DNA of 64,000 nt from JBCBKU01 sp965267475 (GTDB lineage Bacteria > Pseudomonadota > Alphaproteobacteria > Rhodobacterales > Rhodobacteraceae), in the NCBI GenBank assembly GCA_965267475.1, contig OZ254079.1, forward strand, positions 558,001 to 622,000, in the 5' to 3' direction. Shown piece by piece: positions 1 through 8,792 of this stretch (its first letter is position 1; each line of letters starts with the position of its first letter). Position numbers and translations under genes: made by a program. The notes below the pieces were generated by a model. That model saw only the letters and a list, made by a program, of their open reading frames with translations. It was not told where the DNA came from and did no database searches.

Positions 1-1394
1 CGGCGAACGATGCCCAAGCCATGGCCAACAAGTTCGCCGCGCTCGGGTTCGAGGTGATCGAGGGCTATGACCTCGACAAGCTGGGCATGGATGTGAAGCT
101 GCGGGAATTTTCCCTGGCCTCGCGCGACAGCGATATGAACGTCTTCTTCTATGCAGGCCACGGGATGGCGGTGAACGGCCAGAACTATCTGGTGCCGATC
201 GACGCCATGTTCGCCGATGAAGTGGCACTGGATTTCGAAGCGGTGCCGGTCGATTTCATCACGCGGCAGATGTCCTTCTCCGATGCCGTGAACCTGGTCT
301 TCCTGGATGCCTGCCGCGACAACCCGTTGTCCACGCAGCTTAGCCGGTCGCTGGGTGGCGGCACGCGGTCAGGCGCGATTTCGCAGGGCCTGTCAGAGAT
401 GAAGATCACCAATCCCGGAAAGGGCTTGGCGATTGCCTTCGCGACCAGCCCGGGTGAGGTTGCTTACGACGGCGAGGGCGCAAACTCGCCCTTCACCACG
501 GCGCTTCTGAAGCATATCGATGCGCCGAACACCGACATTGCCGAGGTCTTTTCGCGTGTGACGGGCGAGGTTTATCAAACCACCGCCCAACAGCAACGGC
601 CCTGGCTGAACATGTCCTTGACGGGTTCGGTTGTTCTGAACGCGACGCCGGCGGCGTTGGAAACCACGGATGACAGCATTGCTGCGGCCAATTCGGGCTC
701 AAGCGCCACCGCAGGCGATCAGACGGCCAATCTGGACATGCAAAAAATGCTATTCGACATCGCGCGGGACAGCGACAACGTGGAAGATTACCGCGCCTAT
801 CTGGACACGTTCCCCAACGGGCTGTTTGCTAACAACGCACGGCGCCGGATCCGCACGCTTGAGGGCGGTGCCGTTGTGGCATCCACCGATCCGAAAGTGG
901 TTCAGGGTGCTGTGGGCGACAATTCCCGCGCCCGGTCGATCAACGAGAACGGCGCGCTTAGCTTGACGGCAACACCCGCGGTGCAGGCCGCCCCGGCCAA
1001 TCAGGCCACCGAAGCGGCGCTGGGCCTCGACAAGCAGAAGCGCGGCGAGATCCAATCGCGTCTGACGGCGACGGGCAATGACACCCGGGGGATCGATGGG
1101 TCCTGGGGACGAAACACGCGGACTGCCCTGGCCAACTGGCAGGCGCAGAACGGGCTCGCGCCCACCGGCTTCATGAACAGTTTGCAACTGGACCTGCTGG
1201 TGTCACAGACCGAAGGCCGTTTCGTGCCTTATGTGCCGCGCGCCGCCACAGCATCGCGGCCCGCAACCACCGGCACGACGCAGCGGACCACGCAGCGCAC
1301 GCAACAGCGGACGCAGCCGCGCGGCGCGACGCCGGGTGAAGTGGGGCAGATCCTGCAAGGGGTTGGGTCGATCCTGCAAGGGATCAACCGGTAA
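1..1394 (+). CDS. Caspase-like (peptidase C14) protein with C-terminal peptidoglycan-binding domain, 5' partial
   Basis: The reading frame is open from base 3 (ANDAQA before the first Met at 21), and NDAQAMA is the usual N-terminal stretch of bacterial caspase-like proteins, so the true start lies upstream of the window. Counted from Met 21, the p20-like catalytic pair is visible: His47 in YAGHGM and Cys98 in FLDACRDNP. About residues 335-400 form a peptidoglycan_binding_1-like repeat (GIDGSWGRNTRTALANWQ, then GLAPTGF). A Thr/Gln/Arg-rich low-complexity stretch and a short tail with a repeated QGxGSILQG unit follow. Such proteins are usually exported and their substrates are mostly unknown. 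The gene converges on the next gene with 9 bp between the stop codons. Confidence 0.85.
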   Translation, partial: ANDAQAMANKFAALGFEVIEGYDLDKLGMDVKLREFSLASRDSDMNVFFYAGHGMAVNGQNYLVPIDAMFADEVALDFEAVPVDFITRQMSFSDAVNLVFLDACRDNPLSTQLSRSLGGGTRSGAISQGLSEMKITNPGKGLAIAFATSPGEVAYDGEGANSPFTTALLKHIDAPNTDIAEVFSRVTGEVYQTTAQQQRPWLNMSLTGSVVLNATPAALETTDDSIAAANSGSSATAGDQTANLDMQKMLFDIARDSDNVEDYRAYLDTFPNGLFANNARRRIRTLEGGAVVASTDPKVVQGAVGDNSRARSINENGALSLTATPAVQAAPANQATEAALGLDKQKRGEIQSRLTATGNDTRGIDGSWGRNTRTALANWQAQNGLAPTGFMNSLQLDLLVSQTEGRFVPYVPRAATASRPATTGTTQRTTQRTQQRTQPRGATPGEVGQILQGVGSILQGINR

Positions 1395-1403
1395 GCTGAC
1401 AGA

Positions 1404-2534
1404 TCAGAGGCGCGCGGCGGCCCGTGCCGCGCCCTCGCTTAGCGCGCCTAGTTTGGCATATGCGATCTCGGGATCGACCGCGCCGAAGCCCGCGAAGGTG
1501 CCGAAGCCGCAATCGGACCCGGCGATGACGCGATCCGATCCGACGATGCCGGTGAACCGCTGAATGCGCTGGGCCACAAGCTCGGGGTGTTCCACGAAAT
1601 TCGTCGTCGTGTCCACGACACCCGGCACCAGGATCTTGTCGTCCGGGATCTCGGTCTTGCGGTCGCGGAACACGGTCCATTCATGGGCGTGACGTGGGTT
1701 TGACGTTTCGAACAAGACGTATCTTGCCTTGGCCGACATGAGCGTTGGGAACACCTTGTCCATCTCGATATCGCAGACATGGGGCCCTTCGTAATTGCCC
1801 CAGCAAATGTGGATGCGCACCTTCTCTTCCGGCACATCTGCCAAGGCGTGGTTCAGCGCCTCGATATGCATGTTGGCGATCTTGAGAAATTCGTCATCCG
1901 ACAGGTCGTTGAACAGCATATGGCGCGATAGCGCGAGGTCCGGACAATCGAGTTGTAGGTCAAGGCCCGAGCCGACGATGGTTTCATACTCGGCCTTCAT
2001 CGCGTCTGCCAGCGCAGCCAAATAGGCTTCGCGGTTTGGATAAAAGTCGTTTTGCAGGAACAGCGAGATCACACCAGGCGACGCCGCGTTCATGAACCCC
2101 CGCTGCGCGCCATGCTTGGCCATGGCGGTCTTCAGGTTGGCGATGTCCTTTTCCAACTCGCCCTGGCCCTTAGAGGTCACTGCGCCCGTGCACATGGGGC
2201 GCGCATATTGCGGCGTGCCGCCATCATCGGCGAGACGTTTCAGGAAGCTCGGGAATTCCTTCAGATCCGCAGGTGCGTTTCGCGGGCTGTCACCTGAGAA
2301 CCCGGAATAGCGGTCTTTGACATAAGTCGCATAGGAAATCTTAGACGTTTCGCCATCCGAGACGATGTCGACACCTGCGGCCACCTGTTTGGCAACGGTG
2401 TCATCCACGGCCTCGGTCATCGCCGCATCAAACTCAGCCTCGGAATAGGGCTCTTCGCGTTCCCGCGCGAAGATGAAGTCCACCACTTTTTGGGTGCGGG
2501 GCAGGGATCCCACATGGGTTGTCTTGATGGGCAT
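1404..2534 (-). CDS. MetE C-terminal-like cobalamin-independent methyltransferase
   Basis: A 376-aa protein of the UROD/MetE superfamily, corresponding to the catalytic C-terminal half of cobalamin-independent methionine synthase and lacking the N-terminal half found in full MetE (about 750 aa). The zinc-site pattern is present: His242-x-Cys244 in HICWGN, Glu276 in FETSNP and Cys342 in SDCGFG; the N-terminus THVGSLPR is typical. Stand-alone proteins of this kind move methyl groups between a methyl donor and a thiol, but the physiological donor is often unknown. It is the last gene of the long minus-strand operon, 9 bp after the methyltransferase gene, which suggests handling of a methyl group released from the operon's substrate. 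This role is an inference; a supplementary methionine synthase is the alternative. Confidence 0.82.
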   Translation of the reverse strand: MPIKTTHVGSLPRTQKVVDFIFAREREEPYSEAEFDAAMTEAVDDTVAKQVAAGVDIVSDGETSKISYATYVKDRYSGFSGDSPRNAPADLKEFPSFLKRLADDGGTPQYARPMCTGAVTSKGQGELEKDIANLKTAMAKHGAQRGFMNAASPGVISLFLQNDFYPNREAYLAALADAMKAEYETIVGSGLDLQLDCPDLALSRHMLFNDLSDDEFLKIANMHIEALNHALADVPEEKVRIHICWGNYEGPHVCDIEMDKVFPTLMSAKARYVLFETSNPRHAHEWTVFRDRKTEIPDDKILVPGVVDTTTNFVEHPELVAQRIQRFTGIVGSDRVIAGSDCGFGTFAGFGAVDPEIAYAKLGALSEGAARAAARL

Positions 2535-2543
2535 GGTGTCCTC

Positions 2544-3149
2544 CTAGATCTTTCGCGCCATAAGCACGCTGTGTTGGTCGGTTTCGGGGTCTTCCGCCAA
2601 AAAACCCGTCAGTCGCATTCCGTTTTCCTCAAGACAGGTGGCATAGCCCGCTGGCGAAAGCGAGGCGTGAAAGACAGCCTCACCCCCTACGGTTCCGGTC
2701 ACTTCGCCATCCTTTGGGCCGACCGTCATTAAAAGCGATCCACCTGGTGTCAGGTGCCGGGCCATTCGGCCGATCGAGGTGCGTTGTTCGTCTTGCGTCA
2801 GATGAAAGAAGCTGTCCCAGGCAACAATCCCGTCAAAGGCCTCGCCCAGTTCGAAGTTACGCATATCGGCCTGGCGCCAGTCGCCATCGGGCCAGCGCCC
2901 GCGCGCGATGTCCAGCATAGCTTCGGCGAAATCCACGCCGGTCACACGGAACCCTTCGGCGATGAACCAGCGTGCAATGGGTTCGCCTGCGCCGCAGCCG
3001 AGATCGAGGACACGGCCACCATCGGGCAGTTGCCCCGCGAACCGGGCCAGCCAGCGAGCTTCCGACAAGGACCGCGAACGTTGGGCGTCATAGGTCGCCG
3101 CCTGTCGTTCATAAACTTCGCGGGTGGCTTCGGGGTCGGACTGTGTCAT
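2544..3149 (-). CDS. Class I SAM-dependent methyltransferase
   Basis: A 201-aa Rossmann-fold methyltransferase. Motif I is VLDLGCGAGEP (about residues 47-57), followed by the acidic ribose-binding strand GVDFAEAML and the post-motif WRQADMRNFE. HLTPGGSLLMTVGP is the strand-5 region of small-molecule methyltransferases. The accepting substrate cannot be read from the sequence. The ATG overlaps the stop of the dipeptidase gene by 4 bp (ATGA), so it belongs to the operon. Together with the MetE-like gene 9 bp downstream it points to methyl-group chemistry in the pathway. Confidence 0.85.
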   Translation of the reverse strand: MTQSDPEATREVYERQAATYDAQRSRSLSEARWLARFAGQLPDGGRVLDLGCGAGEPIARWFIAEGFRVTGVDFAEAMLDIARGRWPDGDWRQADMRNFELGEAFDGIVAWDSFFHLTQDEQRTSIGRMARHLTPGGSLLMTVGPKDGEVTGTVGGEAVFHASLSPAGYATCLEENGMRLTGFLAEDPETDQHSVLMARKI

Positions 3150-4204
3150 GGGGTGACCGGTATCAAGGTCCGGTCAAGGAAGGCCAGCCAGTTTTCGGCA
3201 CAGATCTTTGCGATCAGGGTCTTGCCGAACCCGGCATCGTCCATCGCTTCGGTCAAACGGGGAAGGGCCGCGCAATCGGGGAGCGCCTGTGGCATGGGCG
3301 CCCCGTCAAAGTCGCTGCCCAGGGCGACGGCGTCTTCGCCAGCCATTTCGACCATATGGGACAAGTGCCGGATGAACACGTCCAGACCCAGCGAGGGATC
3401 CGCACGCCCTTCGGGCGACAGGAACATCGTTCCGAAATTCAGACCCACGATCCCGCGCGTTTCTCCAATGCCACGGAGCTGATCGTCCGTCAGGTTGCGT
3501 GCGCCGGGGCTGATGGCATGGGCATTGGAATGGGTGGCGACCAGCGGCAGACCGGCTTCGCCCACGTCCCAAAACCCGGCCACATTCAGATGGCTGGTAT
3601 CGACGACCATGCCCAGCGTCTTGCAGCGGGCGACCAGCGCTTTGCCTGCATCCGTAAGGCCCGGGCCGATATCGCCGTCGGCGGGATACCGGAACGGCAC
3701 CCCGTAGCCGAAGACCGTGGGCCGCGACCAGACCGGTCCGATGGACCGAAGGCCAGCGGCATAGAGCAGATCAAGAGACGCAAGGTCTTCGCCAATCGCC
3801 TCGGCCCCTTCCATATGCATTACAGCGGCCATCCGCCCCTGAGCGATGGCGGCACGAAGCTCTGCCCCGGTTCGGCACAGCGCCAGCAGACCCGCATGGT
3901 CCAAGCGGGCCAGAATGCCCGCCTGTTCGACAATCATTTTAAGCGCGATGTCGTATGGCAATTCCGGCGGCAGAGGAATGTCATAAGGCGGCCGGAAGGA
4001 TGGCATCTTGAATTTGCCTTCCGGTGGCGCAAAGAGCGCGAATAACGATCCGGCATAGCCGCCGGTCTTCGCGCGGGACAGATCGATATGGCCCTTGGCC
4101 GTCGTCTTGAACTGTTCGACCGCGCCATCAGCCCCGCCCATCCAAAGCCGCAGGATCGCGTCATTGTGGCCGTCGAATACCGGGTTGGGGCTGGGGTCCG
4201 GCAT
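3146..4204 (-). CDS. Membrane dipeptidase (peptidase M19, renal dipeptidase family)
   Basis: A 352-aa metallo-hydrolase of the amidohydrolase superfamily. Zinc-ligand motifs in order are FDGHND (His13 and Asp15), the bridging Glu in VMHMEGAEA (about residue 130), and the His residues of VDTSHLN and ATHSNAH; DDQLRGIGETRGIVGLNF is a family hallmark. Relatives cleave dipeptides, including dehydro- and D-configured ones, or related amide bonds. I chose the ATG at 4204, which overlaps the previous stop as TGATG; a GTG three bases earlier would give a GTGA overlap, and both are compatible with coupling. There is no clear signal peptide, so it is probably cytoplasmic and may open an amide in the imported substrate or an intermediate. 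Confidence 0.88.
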   Translation of the reverse strand: MPDPSPNPVFDGHNDAILRLWMGGADGAVEQFKTTAKGHIDLSRAKTGGYAGSLFALFAPPEGKFKMPSFRPPYDIPLPPELPYDIALKMIVEQAGILARLDHAGLLALCRTGAELRAAIAQGRMAAVMHMEGAEAIGEDLASLDLLYAAGLRSIGPVWSRPTVFGYGVPFRYPADGDIGPGLTDAGKALVARCKTLGMVVDTSHLNVAGFWDVGEAGLPLVATHSNAHAISPGARNLTDDQLRGIGETRGIVGLNFGTMFLSPEGRADPSLGLDVFIRHLSHMVEMAGEDAVALGSDFDGAPMPQALPDCAALPRLTEAMDDAGFGKTLIAKICAENWLAFLDRTLIPVTP

Positions 4205-5157
4205 CACCCAGTCCAGGTCGCGCCGGCAGCGTCATTTGTCGACCGGACGCGGTAAAGCGATGCCTCACCCGTCATCGACGGTTGCACGGCGCGCGACGCC
4301 CCGGGCGGAACGGCCATCGTGTCGCCGGGCGCCAGCACCGTATCGCCGCCTTCCCAGGACACCCGCCAATGTCCGCGCATGCCCATCAGCACCTCATGCT
4401 GGTCGGTCACATAGCTGTCTTCTGGGATCGAGCCTCGTGTCAGCAATTCAACCTCAAACCCCGGCTTGTCGCGAAGCACGCCATGTTCCCCGATCACCTG
4501 TGCGGGTTCCCCATCGGCCAGCGCCATCAGGTCCCAATACCGCGCGACATAGCCCGGCACCACGTCTCGGGTCGAGGGTTCGGGAAAGGCTTTGAGTTCC
4601 TCATCCGTCAGCAGCGGCATGGGTTTGATCCCATCCGGCAGGTCTTGCCCCTGCTTGGTGTCATAGAGCTTGCCGTTTTCGCCCAGGACCAGCCCGTGAT
4701 CGGTTGCGTCTTCGATGACCTGCGGCGCCCAGATCACGCCGCCGCCCGCATCGTCGCCCCCGAGGATCGCCATGATCATCCCGTAGTCGGTTCCGATGTT
4801 CTCAAAACCCCGGAAGATGCCCGTGGGAATGTTGAAAATATCGCCTTCTTCCAACACGACTTCGCCCGCATTGCCCCAGCGGCCCCAGAAGAATCGCCAG
4901 CGACCCTTAAGGACGAAAAACACCTCGGCGGTGCGATGGCTGTGCAACGAGTTCCGGCACTTCGGCGGTTGTCCGGCCGCGCCGATGTTGAAGCCCGGGG
5001 TTTCCCGGATATGCACATGCTGATCGGGGCTTTCCGACACACCGCCCCCGATGATCGTAAAGTTTTCCTTCTGGTCCGAGCCCGGCGTATGGGCGTCGAT
5101 GAAGGCGGTTTTGCAGGGAATCAGCTCTCCGTATCGGACGATCTGCGGGGCGGTCAT
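4204..5157 (-). CDS. Bicupin (double cupin-domain) protein
   Basis: A 317-aa protein with two cupin folds. The first (about residues 60-150) has a good motif 1, HSHRTAEVFFVLKG, giving two His and a Glu. Its motif 2, GDIFNIPTGIFRGFEN, has Arg where the last metal-binding His is expected. The second domain (about residues 225-300) reads YVTDQHEVLMGMRGHWRV and GDTMAVPPGASRAVQ and has a reduced metal set. Bicupins include dioxygenases, isomerases and sugar-binding enzymes; which applies here is not visible. The start ATG overlaps neither a better candidate nor a second SD; its stop couples to the dipeptidase gene and its ATG overlaps the flavoprotein stop by 4 bp (ATGA). Confidence 0.8.
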   Translation of the reverse strand: MTAPQIVRYGELIPCKTAFIDAHTPGSDQKENFTIIGGGVSESPDQHVHIRETPGFNIGAAGQPPKCRNSLHSHRTAEVFFVLKGRWRFFWGRWGNAGEVVLEEGDIFNIPTGIFRGFENIGTDYGMIMAILGGDDAGGGVIWAPQVIEDATDHGLVLGENGKLYDTKQGQDLPDGIKPMPLLTDEELKAFPEPSTRDVVPGYVARYWDLMALADGEPAQVIGEHGVLRDKPGFEVELLTRGSIPEDSYVTDQHEVLMGMRGHWRVSWEGGDTVLAPGDTMAVPPGASRAVQPSMTGEASLYRVRSTNDAAGATWTG

Positions 5158-5783
5158 GTTTGGGGTCCTTTGTGTTCAAGTTCGGCGATCCGCGCTTTGA
5201 GCGCTTCGTTTTCTTCCGCGAGCGCAGAGAAGCGGGGCGCGAGCATGGCTTGGATTTGAGCCTCGGTGTAGCGGGGTGTGATGAATTGCGGGCAGTTCCA
5301 ATCGAACCCCGCAAGGCGAATGGTGAACAGACGCTCGACCCGGCCCTGATCGGGCACGGCCAGACGGTCGGCAAGTTCTGGATTGTCGGCGGCCTCGGTC
5401 ACCTTGGCATGGCCCAGGATCTTGAGCCGCGCTTTCCGGGGTGCGTCCATCAGGAACAGGGATACGCGGTCGTCGCCCGCAAGGTTCCCGGTCGAGATAT
5501 ACTGGCGGTTTCCGCGGTAGTCGGCAAAGCCAAGCGTGTCCTGGTCGAGTGCTTTCAGGAACCCGGGCGGGCCGCCCCGGTGTTGCACGTATGGCCAGCC
5601 ATCGGCGTTGACGGTGGCCATGAAGAAATGATCGCGTGTCTCGATGAACGCTTTTTCATCCCCATCCAGCACCATCCCCGAGAAACGCTCGTAGGCCTTT
5701 TCGTAGTGGTCGCGCGAACCACGCGACGATTGCTCGGCCTTTACGGCGTCGGTGAACAGGATGTCGGCGAAGCGGTCTCTCAT
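5154..5783 (-). CDS. Pyridoxamine 5'-phosphate oxidase-family (FMN-binding split barrel) protein
   Basis: A 209-aa protein whose middle (about residues 45-130) is a PNPOx-like split barrel: FIETRDHFFMATVNADGWPYVQHRGGPPGF, then LGFADYRGNRQYISTGNL and DDRVSLFLMD. The family binds FMN or related flavins (some F420 or haem). The C-terminus ends in a short coiled-coil (FSALAEENEALKARIAELE) that may form a dimer contact. It overlaps its neighbours by 4 bp on both sides. A genuine PdxH role in vitamin B6 synthesis is unlikely because the characteristic PdxH C-terminal sequence is absent; a redox or detoxifying step in the operon's pathway is the likelier reading. Confidence 0.82.
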   Translation of the reverse strand: MRDRFADILFTDAVKAEQSSRGSRDHYEKAYERFSGMVLDGDEKAFIETRDHFFMATVNADGWPYVQHRGGPPGFLKALDQDTLGFADYRGNRQYISTGNLAGDDRVSLFLMDAPRKARLKILGHAKVTEAADNPELADRLAVPDQGRVERLFTIRLAGFDWNCPQFITPRYTEAQIQAMLAPRFSALAEENEALKARIAELEHKGPQT

Positions 5784-6763
5784 GACGCACCCAAGAGGAT
5801 CTGCTTCCAGATCGCGGTTTCATCGTAAAGCACCCATTCGCGGCGCAGTGTCGGATCTGCAGCGCCAAGCGTACCGAATTCGGCATGGGACAAGCCCAAA
5901 AGATAGATCGGCGCGCCGGTTGGGTCGCCGAAGAGGCCTGACCCGGAATGGGTGCCCGTCAGGCTCCAGCGCAGGGCGGCGCGGGGCGGCATGGTCGGAT
6001 CTTCACGCCCGATCTGGTGGTCGATCTGAAAGGTCGCGTCGGGGAAGGCGGTGCGAAGGCCGCCCCAGAAGCTTTCGGCATCGGCCCAGCCGTGACCGGT
6101 GATGCCGCCGGGCAGTTCGAGATGCGCCGCCCGGTCGTATTCGGCGCGGATCACGCCGGTGTCGCCATCGAAGATCTGCGTCAAAAGGTCGGCATAGCGT
6201 TGGCCCCAGGGGTCGTCATTGCCGCGCCCCTTGTAGGGACCAAGGCGATCCGTCGCGGGTGTGAGCGGCTGTACGCAGGCATTGGCGCCCCCTTCGCGCG
6301 CGATCTGATCGGCGGCGAAGTCTTTGGGGTCCCAGCCCAGTTGGCGCACGATGGCGCCTTGGTCACGGATCAGCCATTCGTCGTCGATCGTGTTTCCCTT
6401 GGCGTGGCAATCGGCCATCACGCGATAGACCAGTTTTTTGCCGGTTGCGGGCCCATAGGCACCGTCGGAGGCGTGCGTCGCGGTCGACAGGATCCGGTGC
6501 GATGACAGCATCCCGGTTTCGGGTGTGCCCGACCAAATGACATCTTCGCCCAGTAGTTCGCGATCCGGGAACTCATTCAACGTCGCGTGGGTCGCCGCGA
6601 TGACCGGCTGATTGCCAACCACCACCGATGCGGGCGAACGCACCACGATGTCAGGCGCATAATAGTGGTTCAGCGTATCGACCTGGCGTTCTTCCCAGAT
6701 CTCGTGTGTGATCCCGAGGATATAATCGGGGAAGTCGCGGAACTTCGGGTCGAAATCTTTCAT
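5780..6763 (-). CDS. Double SnoaL/NTF2-like domain protein (paralog D)
   Basis: A 327-aa protein made of two SnoaL-type NTF2-fold halves (about residues 10-140 and 180-320). In the first half, NHYYAPDIVVRSPASVVVG and GNTIDDEWLIRDQGAIVRQLGWD are the expected first and last strands; in the second, EYDRAAHLELPGGITGH, FWGGLRTAFPDATFQID and REWVLYDETAIWKQI. Family members are small isomerases, cyclases, dehydratases or hydrolases of diffusible intermediates. I chose the ATG at 6763 because it overlaps the LacI stop as ATGA and fits the operon pattern; an in-frame ATG three codons upstream is possible. It is one of four such proteins in this operon. Confidence 0.8.
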   Translation of the reverse strand: MKDFDPKFRDFPDYILGITHEIWEERQVDTLNHYYAPDIVVRSPASVVVGNQPVIAATHATLNEFPDRELLGEDVIWSGTPETGMLSSHRILSTATHASDGAYGPATGKKLVYRVMADCHAKGNTIDDEWLIRDQGAIVRQLGWDPKDFAADQIAREGGANACVQPLTPATDRLGPYKGRGNDDPWGQRYADLLTQIFDGDTGVIRAEYDRAAHLELPGGITGHGWADAESFWGGLRTAFPDATFQIDHQIGREDPTMPPRAALRWSLTGTHSGSGLFGDPTGAPIYLLGLSHAEFGTLGAADPTLRREWVLYDETAIWKQILLGAS

Positions 6764-7788
6764 GGGGTCCATCCTTCGGGGATCCGGGCCGAGCCTCGGA
6801 CCACCAGCGGTGCGTCGATTGTGATCTGTTTCGGCCTGGCCTGCGACGGACGCTCGATTGCTTCGAGAAGAGCGGTGACGGTTTCGTCGACCATCAGATT
6901 GGCGCGTTGGCGCACCGTCGTCAGGTCATAGGCCGCCCAGGCGGCGGGCGGGACGTCGTCGAAACCGACGACCGAAACATCTTCTGGAATGCGCAATCCA
7001 AGCTCGGACCGGATGACGTCCATCGCGGCGAAGGCCATGTGATCATTGGCGGCGAAAAGCGCATCGGGGCGTTGATCCGGCGGCACGTCGAACATTGTGC
7101 GCGTGGCTGCCTTGGCCTCTTCGGACTTGTAATTCCCGACTGCGCGGACCGATATCGCCAATCCTGCCTCGGCCAGCGCTTCGGTAAAGCCGGCTTCGCG
7201 GTCGCGTTGGGTCGAGGCACCTTCCCACCCGGCCAGATAGGCGATCCGTTCGTGCCCTGCCTTGGCGAGGAAGCGCCCAAGCGCGCGTCCGCCCGCGTGG
7301 TTGTCAGAGGTGACGGACGATATCCCTTCCATATCGAGCGAACGGTTGAAAAGCGTCACGGGCACGCCCGCCGCCTGACAGCGTGTGGCGATGTCGGAGG
7401 ACATCGAAACCGAAGCCATGACGATGCCATCGACCTGATAGTCGAGGATTTCCTGCAAGACGCCATCGACATTGTCAGACGCCTGGGCGGCCATGAAGAC
7501 CAACACGTGATAGCCGCGCGCCTGAAGCGCCTTGGACAGTTTTTCCAGCGCTTCGGGATAGAAGTAGTTGTCGAGATAGGCGACCACGAGCCCGATGATC
7601 CGCGACTTGCCCGAAACCATTGCGCGGGCCAGCACGTTGGGGCGATATCCAAGCTTGGTCGCGGCGCGTTTGACCTTCTCGGCGGTCTTGGCCGACACGG
7701 ATGCGCCGGGCGTGAAGACCCGGCTGACGGCGGATTGGCTGACCCCCGCAAGCTCAGCCACCTGAAGCGATGTTACCCGCGCGCTCAT
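6760..7788 (-). CDS. LacI-family transcriptional regulator embedded in the catabolic operon
   Basis: A 342-aa repressor-type regulator. The N-terminal helix-turn-helix is VTSLQVAELAGVSQSAVSRVFTP with the hinge LGYRPNVLARAM, followed by a periplasmic-binding-like effector domain (SRIIGLVVAYLDNYFYPE ... PDALFAANDHMAFAAMDVI ... VSVVGFDDVPPAAW). The start at 7788 (MSARVTS) overlaps the preceding stop by 4 bp; the frame continues upstream but only over the neighbouring gene. The palindromes at 17931-17952 and 13513-13532 have the size and central CpG typical of LacI operators, so this protein probably controls its own operon. The ligand is presumably the transported compound or an intermediate. 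Confidence 0.93.
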   Translation of the reverse strand: MSARVTSLQVAELAGVSQSAVSRVFTPGASVSAKTAEKVKRAATKLGYRPNVLARAMVSGKSRIIGLVVAYLDNYFYPEALEKLSKALQARGYHVLVFMAAQASDNVDGVLQEILDYQVDGIVMASVSMSSDIATRCQAAGVPVTLFNRSLDMEGISSVTSDNHAGGRALGRFLAKAGHERIAYLAGWEGASTQRDREAGFTEALAEAGLAISVRAVGNYKSEEAKAATRTMFDVPPDQRPDALFAANDHMAFAAMDVIRSELGLRIPEDVSVVGFDDVPPAAWAAYDLTTVRQRANLMVDETVTALLEAIERPSQARPKQITIDAPLVVRGSARIPEGWTP

Positions 7789-8792
7789 GCCACGGCCTTC
7801 TGATCGGGAATGCGTGCAAGCAGATCGACACCCATTTGTGCAAACAGGTGGATCATGTCGACGAAGACCCAATTCTCGGTGAAGGCTTTGCCGTCGCGCA
7901 GCCAGAAATCGATGCCTGAGACTTCAAGCTGGGCGCCCGTCGCCGGTTGGTCGAGGTAAGGCCCGGTATGGGTGGCGATCACGCCGCGCGGGCCCGAGGC
8001 CGCGAGCATTCGTCCCTCGGCGAACAAACTGTCCAGATGCAGGACCTTCCGGTCCGGGAATGCGACCAGCCAGGGTTTCTGATGGCGCGTCTCAAACTCT
8101 TCGAGGGACAGGCAGGCCCCGATTCCGCCGGGGCCGTACCACTTAAGGTTCGGGTGGAAGAACCGCGCCATCCCCATGCTGGAAAGATCGCTTTCGTCGA
8201 AGGCGTTGAGCCCGCCGAAGATGAGCTCGCGACCCAGTTTCAGGGTCGCCTTGCCGATCTTTTCGTCCTGTGGGTCGATCAAAACCCCGTCATAGCCGGT
8301 TGGCGCCGGATAGACGTGTCGTTCCCCGCGCGGGTGCGGCAGGATCGGCAATCCGATCTGATCGCACCAGTCCACAAGGTCGAGGATTGTCTGCGCATAG
8401 GTGATGTGGCCCGCGTCATCGAAGCGAAGGAATTCGGCCCAACGGATCCTGAGATCATGGCCGGTGGCCGGGATACCGAACACCGGACCAGCGGCGCGGC
8501 CGGTCAGATAGCCCGTTCCCGCAACCCACTCCGCACCGTCTTCACCGGTTTCCGATGCGTCGGACCGGCCGCCCATGAAGATATGCGTCTGACGGGCGAG
8601 GTTCGGGATGGCGGCTTTGAGCGGCGCGAACAGCCCGTCGATAATCGCCGCGCCAGATGTCTGCGGACCAACCGGTGCCGGGCCTTCCCAATGGACGACA
8701 TGATCCAGTAAAGGGCCCGCGCCGTCCGGGTCGCTGTCGAGCACCTGCCAAAGCTTGAGCGCCGTCGCTTTATTCCGCTGGGTCGGTGTCAC
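7785..8792 (-). CDS. Double SnoaL/NTF2-like domain protein (paralog C)
   Basis: A 335-aa protein read from the GTG at 8792, which overlaps the VOC stop as GTGA; the frame is open further upstream but over the VOC gene. Two NTF2-fold halves are visible: residues 5-150 (LDHVVHWEGPAPVGPQTSG, then GHITYAQTILDLVDWCDQIG) and 190-330 (MARFFHPNLKWYGPGGIG, then FTENWVFVDMIHLFAQMGVDLL). The closing motif (D/E)NWVxVD-x6-QxGxDL is shared with paralogs A and B. The reaction is unknown. PHPRGERHVYPAPTGYDG between the halves resembles the linker of paralog A, so both probably arose from one duplicated ancestor. Confidence 0.78.
   Translation of the reverse strand: MTPTQRNKATALKLWQVLDSDPDGAGPLLDHVVHWEGPAPVGPQTSGAAIIDGLFAPLKAAIPNLARQTHIFMGGRSDASETGEDGAEWVAGTGYLTGRAAGPVFGIPATGHDLRIRWAEFLRFDDAGHITYAQTILDLVDWCDQIGLPILPHPRGERHVYPAPTGYDGVLIDPQDEKIGKATLKLGRELIFGGLNAFDESDLSSMGMARFFHPNLKWYGPGGIGACLSLEEFETRHQKPWLVAFPDRKVLHLDSLFAEGRMLAASGPRGVIATHTGPYLDQPATGAQLEVSGIDFWLRDGKAFTENWVFVDMIHLFAQMGVDLLARIPDQKAVA

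Noticed and set aside
2972..4045. 357-aa open frame antisense to the M19 dipeptidase gene
   Set aside because: His/Arg/Gln-rich composition without motifs; the other strand has intact zinc-site motifs and operon overlaps.
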